In this document: positions 13,955 to 26,578 of the stretch, in pieces
How the letters are laid out: every line of letters starts with the position of its first letter
Numbering within the stretch: position 1 is the first letter of the stretch
Notes under the pieces: generated by a model
Told to the model about the DNA's origin: nothing
Database searches by the model: none
The model's input: the letters and a program-made list of their open reading frames with translations, nothing else
NCBI GenBank assembly: GCA_026874595.1
Contig: CM049320.1
Coordinates: 31,408,214 to 31,472,213 of the forward strand
Length of the DNA: 64,000 bases
Reading direction: 5' to 3'
Source of the DNA: Sipunculus nudus
Lineage: Eukaryota; Annelida; Sipuncula; Golfingiida; Sipunculidae
Position numbers and translations under genes: made by a program

Positions 13955-14159
13955 AGCTCAGCTGACTTTCAGTCATGCTGGGCTATAGCGATGGGTCTTT
14001 GTCCGTCGTCCTTCCGTTTGTCCGTCCGGCCGGCCGTCCGGCCGTCCGGCCGGCCGTCCGTCCGTTAGCAGGGCACAAATCGTAACCGTAGAGGCTAGGG
14101 CCATGAACCCTATGCAGTCTTAGAGGTTATAAAAAGATCTCCTTGCAAACCTGAAATTA

Positions 14160-14900
14160 GGTCACTGTGACCTATATTCTCGAAGTTATGGGGTGTGTTT
14201 GCACCCCTCAGAAATAACTCTTTGAGACAAAATTTTCATCCCAAACCTTCCATCTTTCACATACAGCTCACCTACCAACAGGGGAAGAACCATAATTTTT
14301 TTAGGTCAAAAGGTCAAAGGTCAAGGGCACAGGAGCCTCTTCTTTGAAAAGCACTTGGATGCATTTTAAGCTAACCCTTTCATCCCAATTCTTTGATCTT
14401 TCACATATGGCTCACCTACTAAGTTGGAGAAGAATCCTATAGATTTTGAGGTCACAAGGTCAAAGGTCAGGGTCACAGGATCCACTTCTTTGAAAAGGTT
14501 GTGGACACATTTCAAGCTAGACTTTTCATTCCAAACCTTTCAGCACTGATATCGCTTCTCTGCCAACAGGGGAAAAGACCTGTTGATTTTGAGGTCAAAG
14601 GTCAAGGCCACAGCACCCACTTCTTGCATGGAGTCATTTTCAGGCAAACTTTTCAATCTGTACCTTCCATCTGTCATATATGACTTACCTACCAATAAGG
14701 GAAGAAGCCTATTGATGTTGAGGTCAAAAAGTCAAAGGTCAAGGTCACAATATTTAATTGTTCTAAATGCTTGTGAGCATATTTCAAGTGTAACTGTTCA
14801 ACCCAAACCTTCAGTCTTTCACATATGCCACATCTATGCATCACTCAGTTTGACTCAAACTTCATATTTCTGGGTCTTTTTGCTTGAATAAATAACTTAT
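14160..14900 (+). repeat. Array of roughly 130-144-bp monomers with AGGTCA direct repeats (element A copy 1)
   Basis: About five degenerate monomers, each with a pattern of TTTCATCCCAAACCTT, CTTTCACATAT.GCTCACCTAC, AGGGGAAGAA and then clustered AGGTCA half-sites. Exact DR1 motifs (AGGTCA, one base, AGGTCA) lie at 14311-14323, 14457-14469 and 14592-14604, and a DR0 at 14736-14747. Short frames of 60-102 codons across it are not supported as genes. The same array is at about 26784-27524 in copy 2. Confidence 0.8.
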
Positions 14901-16135
14901 TGATTTTGGGGTCAGCTGGTCAGCAGGTTAAAGGTTGCAGGTCAAAGTTATTCACCCATTGGTTGCCAAGTAATTACACCAGATATTAAGTGGTTAGTAG
15001 TTACCCATCATTTAGAAAAAATCCAGTTAATATATGGGCAAAAGGCCAAGGTCATAGGTCAGGGATGTTCACAATTACTTATTTTATAGATCATCTCTAT
15101 TTTTCTTGTATATATAACCATCCCACTCCAGCTTGTACATCTCCCTGTGTGGCTGTAATTGTGAGTGACACTGTTGACATATGACTCCCTTTTGTATCAG
15201 CCTATTAAGTGATAAGGCTCAGTGATAAGTACCTCGTTACTTTATAACAAAAACACTGTTGTCTGAATGCTTCAGCCAGGCATTAAGACTATGAGAGTAT
15301 AGTTTTAAGGTTTAGCTACTGATTTTAGCTACTGGGAACATTTTGCAGTTTATTTTATGGAATCCTAGCAATAAACTTAGTTTCCTAGATATCTGAATAT
15401 TTTAATATATATCACCACATATAAAAGCAAGTGTTTGTTCTCATAATATTGGATGTGTACCTTGATTTAGGATGGCTTTCTGTTTTATTTCAAGACTCTT
15501 AGTCATGCTTTCTGCATTTCTTTTCTTTCAGGTTTGGCAGTTTACCTACCCTGCTGACCGCATTGAAAAGCAGAGTGATAATAAAAAATATTGGACTTAG
15601 ACTTTTTACAATTGCATATCTATAAATATGATATGAGTGCCTGGACATGCATTTTGAATTATTTTGGGCATTCATTACTGGATAATTTGCCCCAAGTTTG
15701 GTCTCTTATTGGAGAATGTGGGATATCAAATGTCATACTTGTCAGAAATCCATTATGTCTGCCAGTTAGCCACCTTAGAAATTATTTCTTCAGTGCAGTT
15801 TCAGTAATTTTTCTTTAATGTTTGGTCCGATTTAGAGAATGTTTGTTGTCTGATTTCAGACTTGTCAGAAGTCCAATATGGCCACCAGGCAACCATCTTT
15901 TAATTCCTTTTGATCATATTATCTCAAGAACAGTAAAAGTGAATGCAGTTGGATGTATATTTATGTAATCTTGTAAAGGATTGGGTCAAATATTTCTGAA
16001 TAAATATTACCATCATTTATAAAAGTGCAGTACAGTTGGCTTGTATTGAATAAAAATTCATACAGAAGCACCTGTTTCTCAATAATTGTATCCGTCAAAA
16101 CAGAGTTTTGCGGATACTATGTTTTAAGCTGCACG

Positions 16136-16152
16136 CCGCCGCCGCCGCCGTG
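16136..16152. repeat. Short CCG triplet run
   Basis: (GCC)n within element A, repeated at about 28760-28776. It generates proline and glycine runs in chance frames on both strands, which should not be read as coding signal. Confidence 0.85.
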
Positions 16153-16402
16153 TAGGTGTCTTGAGAACTCCTCCATAACCGCTGGGCGGAATTTTACGAA
16201 ACCCGGGATTATGTTCAGGTCACCTGTGAACTGCTGCACCCCGATTTTGTTTTGACCTCTGACCTTTCCTCTGCGCTCTGTGTCAGTTTGTGCGTCTGTT
16301 TCCACACATAAACCCACATATCTCGGGAACAGTTTAACCGATCAGGAAATTTTTTTTGCACAGATGTAGCCCTTGGAGAGCTGTTTAACATACACAAAAA
16401 AT

Positions 16403-17247
16403 GGTGGCGCCACCTGCAACCATGTTTGCACAGTGTCCATCTGTTTGTCTGCCTTGGGTTAAAATCACTCATATCTCTGCAGTGGTTTGACTAATTCACC
16501 TGAAATTCCGCATGTTTATACAAATATAGCCCTGGGATAGCTTTATAACATACACAACAAAAGGTGGCGCCACCTGCAACCATGTTAAAATCACTCATAT
16601 CTCTGCGGTGGTTTGACTAATTCACCTAAAATTCAGCATTTGTATACGTCCTTTTACAGCTTTTCTGATTTTATGACAGGTGGCGCCACCTACATTAACG
16701 TTTACGCTGCAGACATCCAAGCTCATATCTTGGGAACCGTTTGACCGATTGAGCCAAATTTTGCATGTGTATAGATCTCACATAGCTCTGTATCATACGC
16801 AAAACTGGTGGCGCCACCTGCAGCCATTTTTGCACAGCTCCTGTCTATTTGTCTGCCATGGGATAAAATCACTCATATCTCTGCAGTGGTTTGACATATC
16901 TGCCTAAAATTTTGCAGGTTTATACATCCACGACAGCTCTCTTGATTTTATGACAGGTGGCGCCACCTACATTCTACATTTATGCAGCAGATATCCAAGC
17001 TCATATCTTGGGAACCATTTGACTGATTGGGCCAAAGTTTTGCATGTGTATAGTTCTCACATGGCTCTTTATCATACGCAAAACTGGTGGCGCCACCTGC
17101 AGCCATTTTTTCACAGCGTCCATCTGTTTGTCTGCCAAGGGCAAAAAATTACTCATATACATGTAGTGGTTTTACTTATCTGCCTTAAATTTTGCATATG
17201 TATACAACTTGGACAGCTTTCTGGATTTTGTGGTAGGTGGCGCAACC
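16403..17247 (+). repeat. Array marked by the palindrome GGTGGCGCCACC (element A copy 1)
   Basis: The 12-base palindrome GGTGGCGCCACC occurs at 16403, 16563, 16679, 16807, 16956 and 17086, with a one-base variant (GGTGGCGCAACC) at 17236. Spacings are 116-160 bp. Between palindromes are alternating blocks such as CATATCT.TGGGAACCGTTTGAC and CACTCATATCTCTGC.GTGGTTTGAC, suggesting a higher-order dimer of about 270 bp. Frames of 75-139 codons here are repeat-derived. Confidence 0.85.
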
Positions 17248-17715
17248 TACATACACAATGGGGCTGCAGACATCCATGCTTATATGCAACACTTCACTCT
17301 ATTTCCCCTTGCCACTCAATCCATGCCTCACTTCACCAGTTCCACTCTGATTTAGGCGGATACATGTAGTCGCTTGTCGACTACCCGTATTCTAGTTCTG
17401 GCATGTATTTCCTTTATTTTTGCTATATATTTTGATCTTATATTTGCCCTTTGTGGAGTTCCTTTTGAGACTGACAGGTTTCAAGCAAGCTGTTGGAATA
17501 GTTCATGATTGCTTAACAATCATGCATTTTCCTCAGACCATCAATTCACTGTGTTTTAACCAGACATAGGTGATATATATTTCTGTTGTCATAGAAAATT
17601 TTCAACAAATTGGCAAATTGGTTCTTCACAATTTGACTGGAAGTTGTGAATCTCAGTCCATGATGTCACAGGTCATGCATGGCAGCTGAGCGTCATGACC
17701 CATGGATCATTTGTT

Positions 17716-18021
17716 TCCATGGACCTGCCCGGAAAACACTGAAAAAAATGTGCAAACGTGTGATTCCTAAAGGTGGTCATATATAGAGTTTCTGGACTGG
17801 TCCACAGTTTAAGGCTTGACGCTAACAACAATACTGGACCGCTTATTCCTGGACCGAATTTATAAACATTTATGCGAAACAGATGATTTTAATGGATTGA
17901 TTTCATGGATATATTTTCATCCTACAAATCTTGTAACTAACCTCTCAAGGAAAGTCTCTTAGCTATGTAAATGTATCTAAAATAATGGCAGCTTGTATAG
18001 TTTAATAAAGGTGTATTATTT

Positions 18022-18052
<31 letters not shown>

Positions 18053-18781
18053 TTTTTTTCTGAGACCGTAAAGGGTAATTTTTGGTTATTTACCTATGAT
18101 TGAAGTGACATGTTACCCATTAGAGTCAGTGCCACCTGTTCTGTTGCACATTGCTGATGCTTTTTCTGATGTTTCACTTTGTATCAAAGTATAATAAGAA
18201 CAATTCCTATACATTAACTACATTAAATGCAGCCCTATACTATTTAAACTTTGTCAATCCGCAGCCTTCCCTACCTAGCAAAGTCTTTGATTCAACCCAG
18301 CCCCCCCCCCCCCCCATCCTGCCCAATTTAGTTTATGCTCTAACCACCATGCCCCCCCCCCCCCCTGCGCTTTTAACATAAAATATTCTACTGTTGTCAA
18401 ATTATTTACAAAAAATTGTTATTTTATATTTGTAATTCAGAAATCAAACCACGTCTTGCGATAGATTATAATATTGCATTTATTGCCAGGTTGACTGTGT
18501 ATGTGATATAATTGGTTTTAGTTAAATATTTTACCAAATAAGCACATCAACTACAATTTTAATTTATTTTAATTATATTTTACTTGATGGACTAAGCCGC
18601 TTGGACTGGTCCACCTACTGGACCGGACTGCATACGGCTGAACCATACAAGGACCAGACCGCTTATGTGTTGGACCAGAATTCCAGGGGGTGGTTCTGTC
18701 CTGTCCGCACCTCTAGTCATATAATATACTCATACAAGATACATTCAGGCTATTAGCTTGCCTAGGATATCTATAATTTTT
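17716..18781. other. Spacer between elements A and B
   Basis: AT-rich, with (TA)n at about 18021-18052 and poly-C runs at about 18301-18315 and 18353-18365. The poly-C lengths differ in the second copy. GGACTGGTCCA and related GGACC motifs recur at about 17798, 17835 and 18602-18660 and may be ends of another dispersed repeat. No gene is seen. Confidence 0.45.
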
Positions 18782-20625
18782 AGCTCAGCTGACTGTAAGT
18801 CATCTGAGCTTTAGTCGTGGTCCTTTGTCCGTCGTCCGTCCGGCCGGCCGTCAGGCCGTTAACAGGGCACGTTTTAAAACCGTTGGATCTATGTATCCAA
18901 AATTTTGCATACCATTAGATGTCCACAAAATCTGCTACCATACCGAAAATTGGGTCATTAGGACTTTGTTCCTTTGAGATATTAAGGAAAAACCTCCATT
19001 TTCCATAAAAAATCCATTGTTACACTTCAAGGCTGTCTAATGTCAAAACCACTGATCTGTTTTTGATCATATTTAGTATTCATATTCTTCCATACAATTT
19101 CTATAATCAGACCAAAAATTATGTCTATATTAGGTATTATATTGAAGTTATGGGCCAAAATATAATGCAATTTTTTAAAAATCATTAAATATATTTACTC
19201 ACCTAACATGAGAATTGCTGAAGCTGGAGACTTTTTGTTCAGGTATATAACTTTATTTAATCAATATTCAATTGTTTACCCAAAATTAGATCTGAATTTT
19301 GCAAATTTTTCAAGTTATTAGCATAAATAAAAAGTCAGTACCTTAAATTTTGTCCAACTTTGGCAATGGCACATTTTTTCCCTGTAAGCACTGTTGATTT
19401 AATTTTCACAGCATATATACATATGGATTTGATCTGTTAAAATCTGAAATTTCAAAGGAATTGATCATGAAGAGTAGCTTTTATTCAAGTTTTCATACAC
19501 CATGTCAAGTGTTGTTTACATCTAGCCCACCCTGTATCACAGCCTTCACTTGCATTATGTAACCCACCCCAGGCAGCTTGCCTTGGCCCAGCTTGGCCAC
19601 TACTAACAGGCTTCCACTCTGCCCTGCTACCCCCCCCCCCCTAGATGGTGCATTAACTAGATGAATGTTATAATTTTCTGTATTTTCATTTATTCTTGGC
19701 TATGCTACATTTTAGATTTTGAATTGTACCACCAGGGTTACAATGATTAAAGTGCACATTTAATTGTGTCCACAAAGTGGTGTATTGCTATGAAAGTGTG
19801 GATGTTTATCAGATAAGTAAATTCTTTCTTCTGAAGAGTAAAAACTTCACCAGGTGTGAAATTGAGTAATAAATTATAGCCGAGATAGTAATTAGCACAA
19901 TGATCTTGTTTGTCCCTCATTCAACCAACAGTGTGTATATTTTATTTGAAAATATGTTTTTTTTAATCAAATTTACTGAATCTTTTATTTTATTTAGGTG
20001 AATAAAATTAATCATGTACTGAAAACTCCAATGTGCAACTTTTAAATAGTGATTCAAGGAATAATCTTGTAGATGCAGTGTTGTGGCATTATTTTCTTTT
20101 AATTTCAGTTTAAACATTTGTGATTTAAAAATAATGAATATATGTGTATGCATAATATGACCCAATATGAGCTACTCTCTTGATATATGATGATTGCAAC
20201 TATTGCAACAATTCTAATATTTTAACTTATAGTTTCAGTTTTTTATTACAAATTTATAAAACTTGTAAATAAAAAAAATGAATAAGATAAAAACTGTTAA
20301 TGGAAAAAGTTGATATGCTTAAAAGAATAGGCTTATATATAAACTTAAATGCATTTTTCCCTTGAAAGTGAAATAAAGGTATTAGTCCAATCTATCCAGT
20401 TGCCTGTCCATCCGTATATTTTTCATATGCATCACAGTATCTCGACACTTTTACTGTTTTTCTTCATGACAGTCTTGTCAGAGTATTAGTTTGCAATCAT
20501 ATATTTAGAACTTTACAATAACCAAGTAGGAGGGCCCCTTTCCTCTTAGGTTCTCATATGCTTATATAAATGAAAAACATTACAATAGAATATTTTGCAT
20601 ATTTTGCATTTGCAAAAATTTCAAA
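18782..20625 (+). mobile_element. Element B copy 1, same family ends, cut at the duplication junction
   Basis: It begins with the AGCTCAGCTGACTGTAAGTC hairpin and the GTCCGTCGTCCGTCC stretch. Its first kilobase is clearly homologous to element C (37294 onward). It stops at TTTCAAAC (20625), where the next 12.6-kb copy starts, so the CAGCTGAGCG...GGGTCCCTTGT right end present in copy 2 is missing here. No coding frame is credible. Confidence 0.75.
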
Positions 20626-22141
20626 CCTCAAGTCTTAAAGTATGAACATTTGTTTTAGATTTGCATAAACATGAACAATACCACAGTGAGTTAAGGGTTT
20701 ATCACGATTACTGTTTACGACCTTTGTTGTCATGGACATTACTTACTACGATTGATGCCATGAAACTATGTTATGCATAATGTTGATCAGATCCTTACAG
20801 TCAGATTATAGTCTGTAAAAAGCAGTGAAAATGTTAATTTGACTTGTATATCATACAGAGTATCTGTATTTGGAGTTTTTATGAGAGCTATAAATATTAA
20901 ATAAGTGACAAGGAGGCTATTGAAAGAATATTATTAGATCGAGTAAACAGTGGCTTTGTGTCTTGAGAGAATTGGTAATTTGTTTTTTTTTTTACATAAG
21001 GTATTATCATAAATGTAACAATACTGCAGTGAGTAATTGGTGTTTTAAAATTTCTTCTCCTCATTGAGTTGTGCTGGAAGACATATATCGGGTTAAAATT
21101 ACAATATACAATTAGATAATGCTGGTCAAATACTTACTTTAGTTAAATTATATTATGTTAAAAGCAGAGTACATAACTAAGTTGGTATATTATATAGGAG
21201 AAGTAAATCTCCATAATAATTTGAACATTCAATAAGCAACTCTGTAGGGCGCCATTGTAAATATATAATGGATTCTGGTTACAGTGAGATTGAGTATGAA
21301 CAGAAGTGATAAATTACTTGGATTTTTTATTATGCATTATTATAAAAAAAAGGTGCAGCGGTTTACTGGTAAATAGGTACATGTACGACTTCTTCCCTTC
21401 TGTTTTTTTTTTTCTTTTGAAGATTTGTTTGAACGATTTATACAGTAGAACTTATATATACAAAATGCCAACCAGATTCCTACTGTAGGAATAGTATGTT
21501 CTGTTTAGTCTATATATTTAATTTAGTTCAATACATAGGATTTACAATTTTTTTATGAGAATTTGAATATTAAATGAGAGACCAGATAGCCAAATATAAT
21601 AAATGTATTATAATGTGCATTTTAGGCCTCAAGTCTTAAAGTATGAAAATTTGTTTTAGATTTGCATAAACATGAACAATACCACAGTGAGTTAAGGGTT
21701 TATCACGATTACTGTTTACGACCTTCGTTGTCATGGACATTACTTACTACGATTGATGCCATGAAACTATGTTATGCATAATGTTGATCAGATCCTTACA
21801 GTCAAATTATAGTCTGTAAAAAGCAGTGAAAATGTTAATTTGACTTGTATATCATACAGAGTATCTGTATTTGGAGTTTTTATGAGAGCTATAAACATTA
21901 AATAAGTGACAAGGAGGCTATTGAAAGAATATTATTATATCGAGTAAACAGTGGCTTTGTGTCTTGAGAGAATTGGTAATTTTTTTTTTACATAAGGTAT
22001 TATCATAGATGTAACAACACTGCAGTAAGTAATTGGTGTTTTAAAATTTCTTCTCCTCATTGAGTTGTGCTGGAAGACATATATCGGGTTAATATTACAA
22101 TATACTATTAGATAATGCTGGTCAAATACCTACTTCAGGTA

Positions 22142-22187
<46 letters not shown>

Positions 22188-24149
22188 TAGTACTGGTAAT
22201 AATATTAGTGCTATGAATTTAAATTTTTTTATTCCTGTCTTGGTTGTACTGGAAGACATATTTTTTTCATTAATATTATAATATACTTTTATATAATGCA
22301 GGTCAGATCATTACTTCAAATTAAACTATAATGAAAGCAGAGCATATGTAAATTGGTATTTCAAAATAATTTACCAGGTTGGGTATGGCTGGAAGACATA
22401 TTCAGCTGGTCAATATTATGACATACTACTATATAATGCCGGTCAGATGTTTTCTTTCAGTCAAATCATATTCTGATGAAAGCAGAATATACATTACTAG
22501 GCACCGGTATATCATATCAGTGCTAGGAATTAAATTTATTTAGTTTTGTCATGGTTGTGTAGGAAGACATTTATATGGTTAATATCATGATAAACTTTTA
22601 ATATAAAGCTGGTCAGGTCATCGCTTCAAATTATATTCTGATGAAGGCAGAGCATATGCATGTAAATTGGTATTGGTACATCACAATTATTCTTCCTGTC
22701 TGAGCTGAGCTGGAAAACACATTCATTTGGTTAATTATACGATATATTTTTAACAATGCTGGAAGACATATTCATTTGGTTAATATAATGATATACTTTT
22801 AAACAATACTGGTCAAATCCTTGCTAAAAATCAAATTCTGATGAAAGTAGAGTATCTATAAATTGACACTGGTATATCTTATTAGAGCTACAAATCAAAA
22901 TTATTTATGCCTGTCTTGGTTTTGTTGGAAGACATAATTATTCTCTTAATAACATGATATATTGTGATACAATACTGGTTAGACCGTGACTCCAAATTAT
23001 ATTCTATGGAAAGCAGAATATATGTAAATTGGTATCGGTATTTCTTAAAGTATATCTGGATTTTACATGAGAATTTTAATATTTAATAAGGAATCAGGTA
23101 GCCATTAAAAATAATAATAAATAAATAAATAATTAATTATTAGGATGTGGGTATGAAGATGAAATGTTTTGAAAAAAAAGTAAAAAAATTAGTTAGGATT
23201 TGTAATAGATACCATAAACAAAACAACAGAGCAAGGGGGTAATGGTGTATCGATATTATTATTTAATGCCTCATTAGTTTAAAAAACTTACTAATACTTG
23301 GTTAATAATATGATATATCTTTCTGAAAGGAGGCTGGCCAGATGCCATTTTCAGTTAAATGATATTTTGTTCCATTTAAAAGCAGAATTTATTTAAATTA
23401 GTATATTCTATAGTAGAATTGAATTTACACGAGAAATTGAACATTTAATAAACAACAAGGGAGTCATGGTATAAATTTTGTCAGAATGGACCTATATTAA
23501 ACATAGCTGATAGTAGTGATAAATTGCTTAGATCCATATTAAATAATAATTTATATTATAAATTATAAACATAACAACACTTATGTGAATTGAGTTATAA
23601 TAAGTGTTACTGCTTACTGCCCTGTTTTTTTCTGTGTTGGAAGACATGTTTTTATAGGTAAACATAATGCTGGTCTGAACCATATTTTATTTAAATCATG
23701 TCCTGAGAAGAAAAGTGTAATATACATAAATTTAACTGAACCAGGGTCAGGCATATGCTGTTTGAGAAATAAGATACAGATGCCAAACTAAAATAAGCGC
23801 AATGGACACTGTGTTACTGTTATGTTATATTAGCTTCTTGATATAACTGAGATTCAAAATTCAAACGAAACTGCATTAAAGTATTGTGGCAATTATAGTA
23901 TGACATCCAGTATTAAACCAAAATGTCTGGTTAAAATGAGTCAGATGGCACAGGGAAATAACACCTCTACGTGTACATGTATAATACTCCTTTGTTAGAA
24001 GGCGGACAATTCAAGGAGCAAAGGAACAGTATGTTATTATGTTTATGAGAACAAAGTTTGTAATCTGACTGGATACAAAAATGTTACCTTGTTTATATCA
24101 GACTGATTTTATTCTTTTAAAAGCAGTATATATGTCAACTAGTATAAGT

Positions 24150-25594
24150 GCAAATTATATAACTGCCTTGAACTACAGACGAAAAGAAACCTATGGAGAC
24201 GCTAACACAATGAACGGTATTAAGAAGACAAAAGGAGACGGTCACAGCTGAAGAGTCGCAGGAACGCAGTTAGGCTCACCAGATCGGCATCTGTTAGACA
24301 TTAAAGGAACCAAAAACGGAGGGGTTTCCCTGAGTGGTATCATACTGACTCAACTGAGTAGGAGAGACTTCATCTCGGTTACGCAGCTTACGCTACAATA
24401 CAACTGATGAGAAATGTGAAGAGTAGATCTCAAGTCAGCAGTTACTAAATTAGATGTGACGATGTAAAATGACATATTATTTACGGTGCAATGAAAGGTA
24501 ATCATTCTATTATATTGATTTATATTTGTTATAATTGATTTGAAACCAACATAGATATGACATTCCAAATATAAACATATAAGCATCCGGTGTCATTGTC
24601 AGGACACTGTACGGAGGACCGTGTAATTGATACTCTGGTAGGGATACGGTAGACTGAAGCCTGGTATACAGTGTTGGGTGAGTTTACTCAAATTACTATT
24701 AGTGTATCGGTTGTGTTGAAAGCTATACTATCATGGATATGGTTGATATTATGGTAATCTTTAGTTTTGTGCATATTGCTCTACAAAACCATTCCTTAGT
24801 CCAAACAACATTTTGGTAACTTTAATCAGTTTTATATATTTAAATTTATCAGCATATCATACAGGAATTTTGTAATTTGAAATTTTTAGGAGAACTTGTA
24901 TGTTTGATTAGAAAGCAGTGAGTCTTAGTAAAAAGATTGTTTGGATAGAGTTATTTGTGTATAGAAACTATTTATACTGGGTCTGCTGTGTTGACAGACA
25001 TTACTTTATATAAGTATTTATCATTATGACTAATTTGACAGTATCTCTATATAATGCTGGTCAGATCCTTACTTTAGTTAAATTATATTCTGTTAAAAGC
25101 AGAGTACATAACTAAGTTAGTATATTATATAGGAGAAGTAAATCTCCATAAGAATTTGAACATTCAATAAGCAACTCTGTAGAGCGCCATTGTAAATATA
25201 TAATGGATTCTGGTTACAGTGAGATTGAGTATGAACAGAAGTGATAAATTACTTAAATTTTTTATGCATTATTATAAAAAAAGGTGCAGCGGTTTACTAG
25301 TAAATAGGTACATGTACGACTTCTTCCCTTCTGTTTTTTTTTCTTTTGAAGATTTGTTTGAAGGATTAATACAGTAGTACTTATATATACAAAATGCCGA
25401 CCAGATTCCTACTGTAGGAATAGTATGTTCTGTTTAGTCTATATATTTAATTTAGTACAATACATAGGATTTACATTTTTTTATGAGAATTTGAATATTT
25501 AATGAGAGACCAGATAGCCAAATATAATAAATGTATTATAATGTGCATTTTAGGCCTCAAGTATTAAAGTATGAAAATTAGTTTTAGATTTGCA
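24150..25594. repeat. 5-kb repeat unit, copy 4 (truncated, inside duplication copy 2)
   Basis: The duplicated counterpart of 11525-12970 at a constant offset of about 12624. The (TA)n at 22143-22184 and monomers before it are the counterpart of unit 2. No coding content. Confidence 0.85.
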
Positions 25595-25616
25595 TGAAAT
25601 ATTTATAAATTTGATG

Positions 25617-26077
25617 GGTTACGGAATGACAAAAGCGAGGTTACAGAACGAATGCTTTTGAAGGCATATTGAACATACATAATATAACTTTGGTGGCTTT
25701 TTTATAAAACGATGCAGGAATCTTTAAAATATCTATACATATCTGATTAATAAAGCAAAAGTTTAATTTGCTGTGCATCATCAGTGTTATCCTAGCAATC
25801 ACCCTTCAAGAAACACCAAAGAATGATGAGTCTGTGGTGAGAAATGTATAATTGTAAATACACATGTTTTATATCTGATTTAAGCCTGGGTAATTATGCA
25901 AGGTCAAACTCAAAGCTGTTTACTGGTATTTTTATAAGGTCAATTTGAATACATTACTATAAAAATAAGCAATTTCTTTAAATAATCATTGATAAGTCTT
26001 GCTTTATTCAAATCAAATGAAAGAAAATACAAGCTCCATTAGCACAAGTAGGATACTGTGTTAATCATTCCGTAACC
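25617..26077. mobile_element. Short inverted-repeat element (GGTTACGGAATGA ends), copy 2
   Basis: The counterpart of 12993-13453 at offset 12624, with the same 13-base terminal inverted repeat and a few substitutions. Confidence 0.5.
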
Positions 26078-26578
26078 TCAGCATACACTGCCATGAATTA
26101 TTGTTATTATTATTTATTAAATATAACAATTTCGAGTGATTATATTTATATGAAGCTTTTTAGGCATAAAAAGAAGATCTAAAACTGGAACCTTTGACCA
26201 CTCCTTCTTGTGTTTTTATCCGTTTTTATCTTCTTTTTGGTTATGGAATGAGTGATAATAAGAGTATTATAATTAGTGTCAGACACGACCTTATCTTTGC
26301 CCCAGGGTTTGTAAAATTGAAAAAGAGATAGGTTATGTTCCTGGAATTAAATATGACAGGCAACAGGTTTTATATTATTGATTTAATAGATAATGGAGAT
26401 GAGGAAATTTTACATATGCACACGTTTATTACAGTCATTTTTTAAAGCATAAACTTCACAATTAAATATCTTGCAAGTTTTTCGAAATATAACTGATTTT
26501 TTAAAACATATCCTTATAGGAATATGTATAAATCTTGCATTGGAAAGTAAAATGAAATTTCCATGTTTATGTGTTATT

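Larger units (their letters stand above)
13955..17715 (+). mobile_element. Element A, non-autonomous, Helentron-associated (HINE)-like, copy 1
   Basis: The left end is AGCTCAGCTGACT followed after a short loop by a partly complementary arm, forming a terminal hairpin, then a GTCCG/GGCCG-rich stretch. The right end is CAGCTGAGCG, the hairpin GACCCATGGATC, then ATTTGT. CTCAGCTGA at the left and its complement near the right lie at unequal distances from the ends, an asymmetric terminal inverted repeat. Asymmetric inverted repeats, a 3' hairpin, internal tandem arrays and no clear TSD are the described features of Helentron-associated elements. No Rep/helicase coding frame is present. Two arrays occupy the interior (14160-14900 and 16403-17247). 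Assignment to Helentrons is inferred from architecture. Confidence 0.6.
8009..20625. repeat. 12.6-kb direct tandem duplication, copy 1
   Basis: The sequence starting CCTCAAGTCTTAAAGTATG at 8009 restarts at 20626, directly after TTTGCAAAAATTTCAAAC. The same TTTCAAAC occurs at the end of copy 2 (33290) but continues there into unique sequence. Offsets are constant over long stretches (12617 near the start, 12624 from about 11.7 to 16.5 kb), and visible differences are scattered single bases and short indels. The block contains the end of repeat unit 2, part of unit 3, a short TIR element, element A and most of element B. It could be a recent genomic duplication or two alleles laid end to end by an assembler; the sequence alone cannot tell. 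Confidence 0.95.

Noticed and set aside
14028-14064. GTCCG/GGCCG run considered as a CRISPR-like or regulatory array
   Set aside because: It is simple-repeat sequence at the 5' end of the AGCTCAG element family, with no spacers.
14501-14891. Frames of 60 and 102 codons in element A
   Set aside because: They run across degenerate tandem monomers rich in AGGTCA and repeat exactly in the second copy. The translation is low-complexity and unlike any protein family.
16117-16317. Proline- and glycine-rich frames on both strands
   Set aside because: Produced by a CCG triplet run.
16950-17369. A 139-codon plus-strand frame, the second longest in the window
   Set aside because: It lies in the GGTGGCGCCACC array. 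In copy 2 it is split by a small indel, so it is not under coding constraint.
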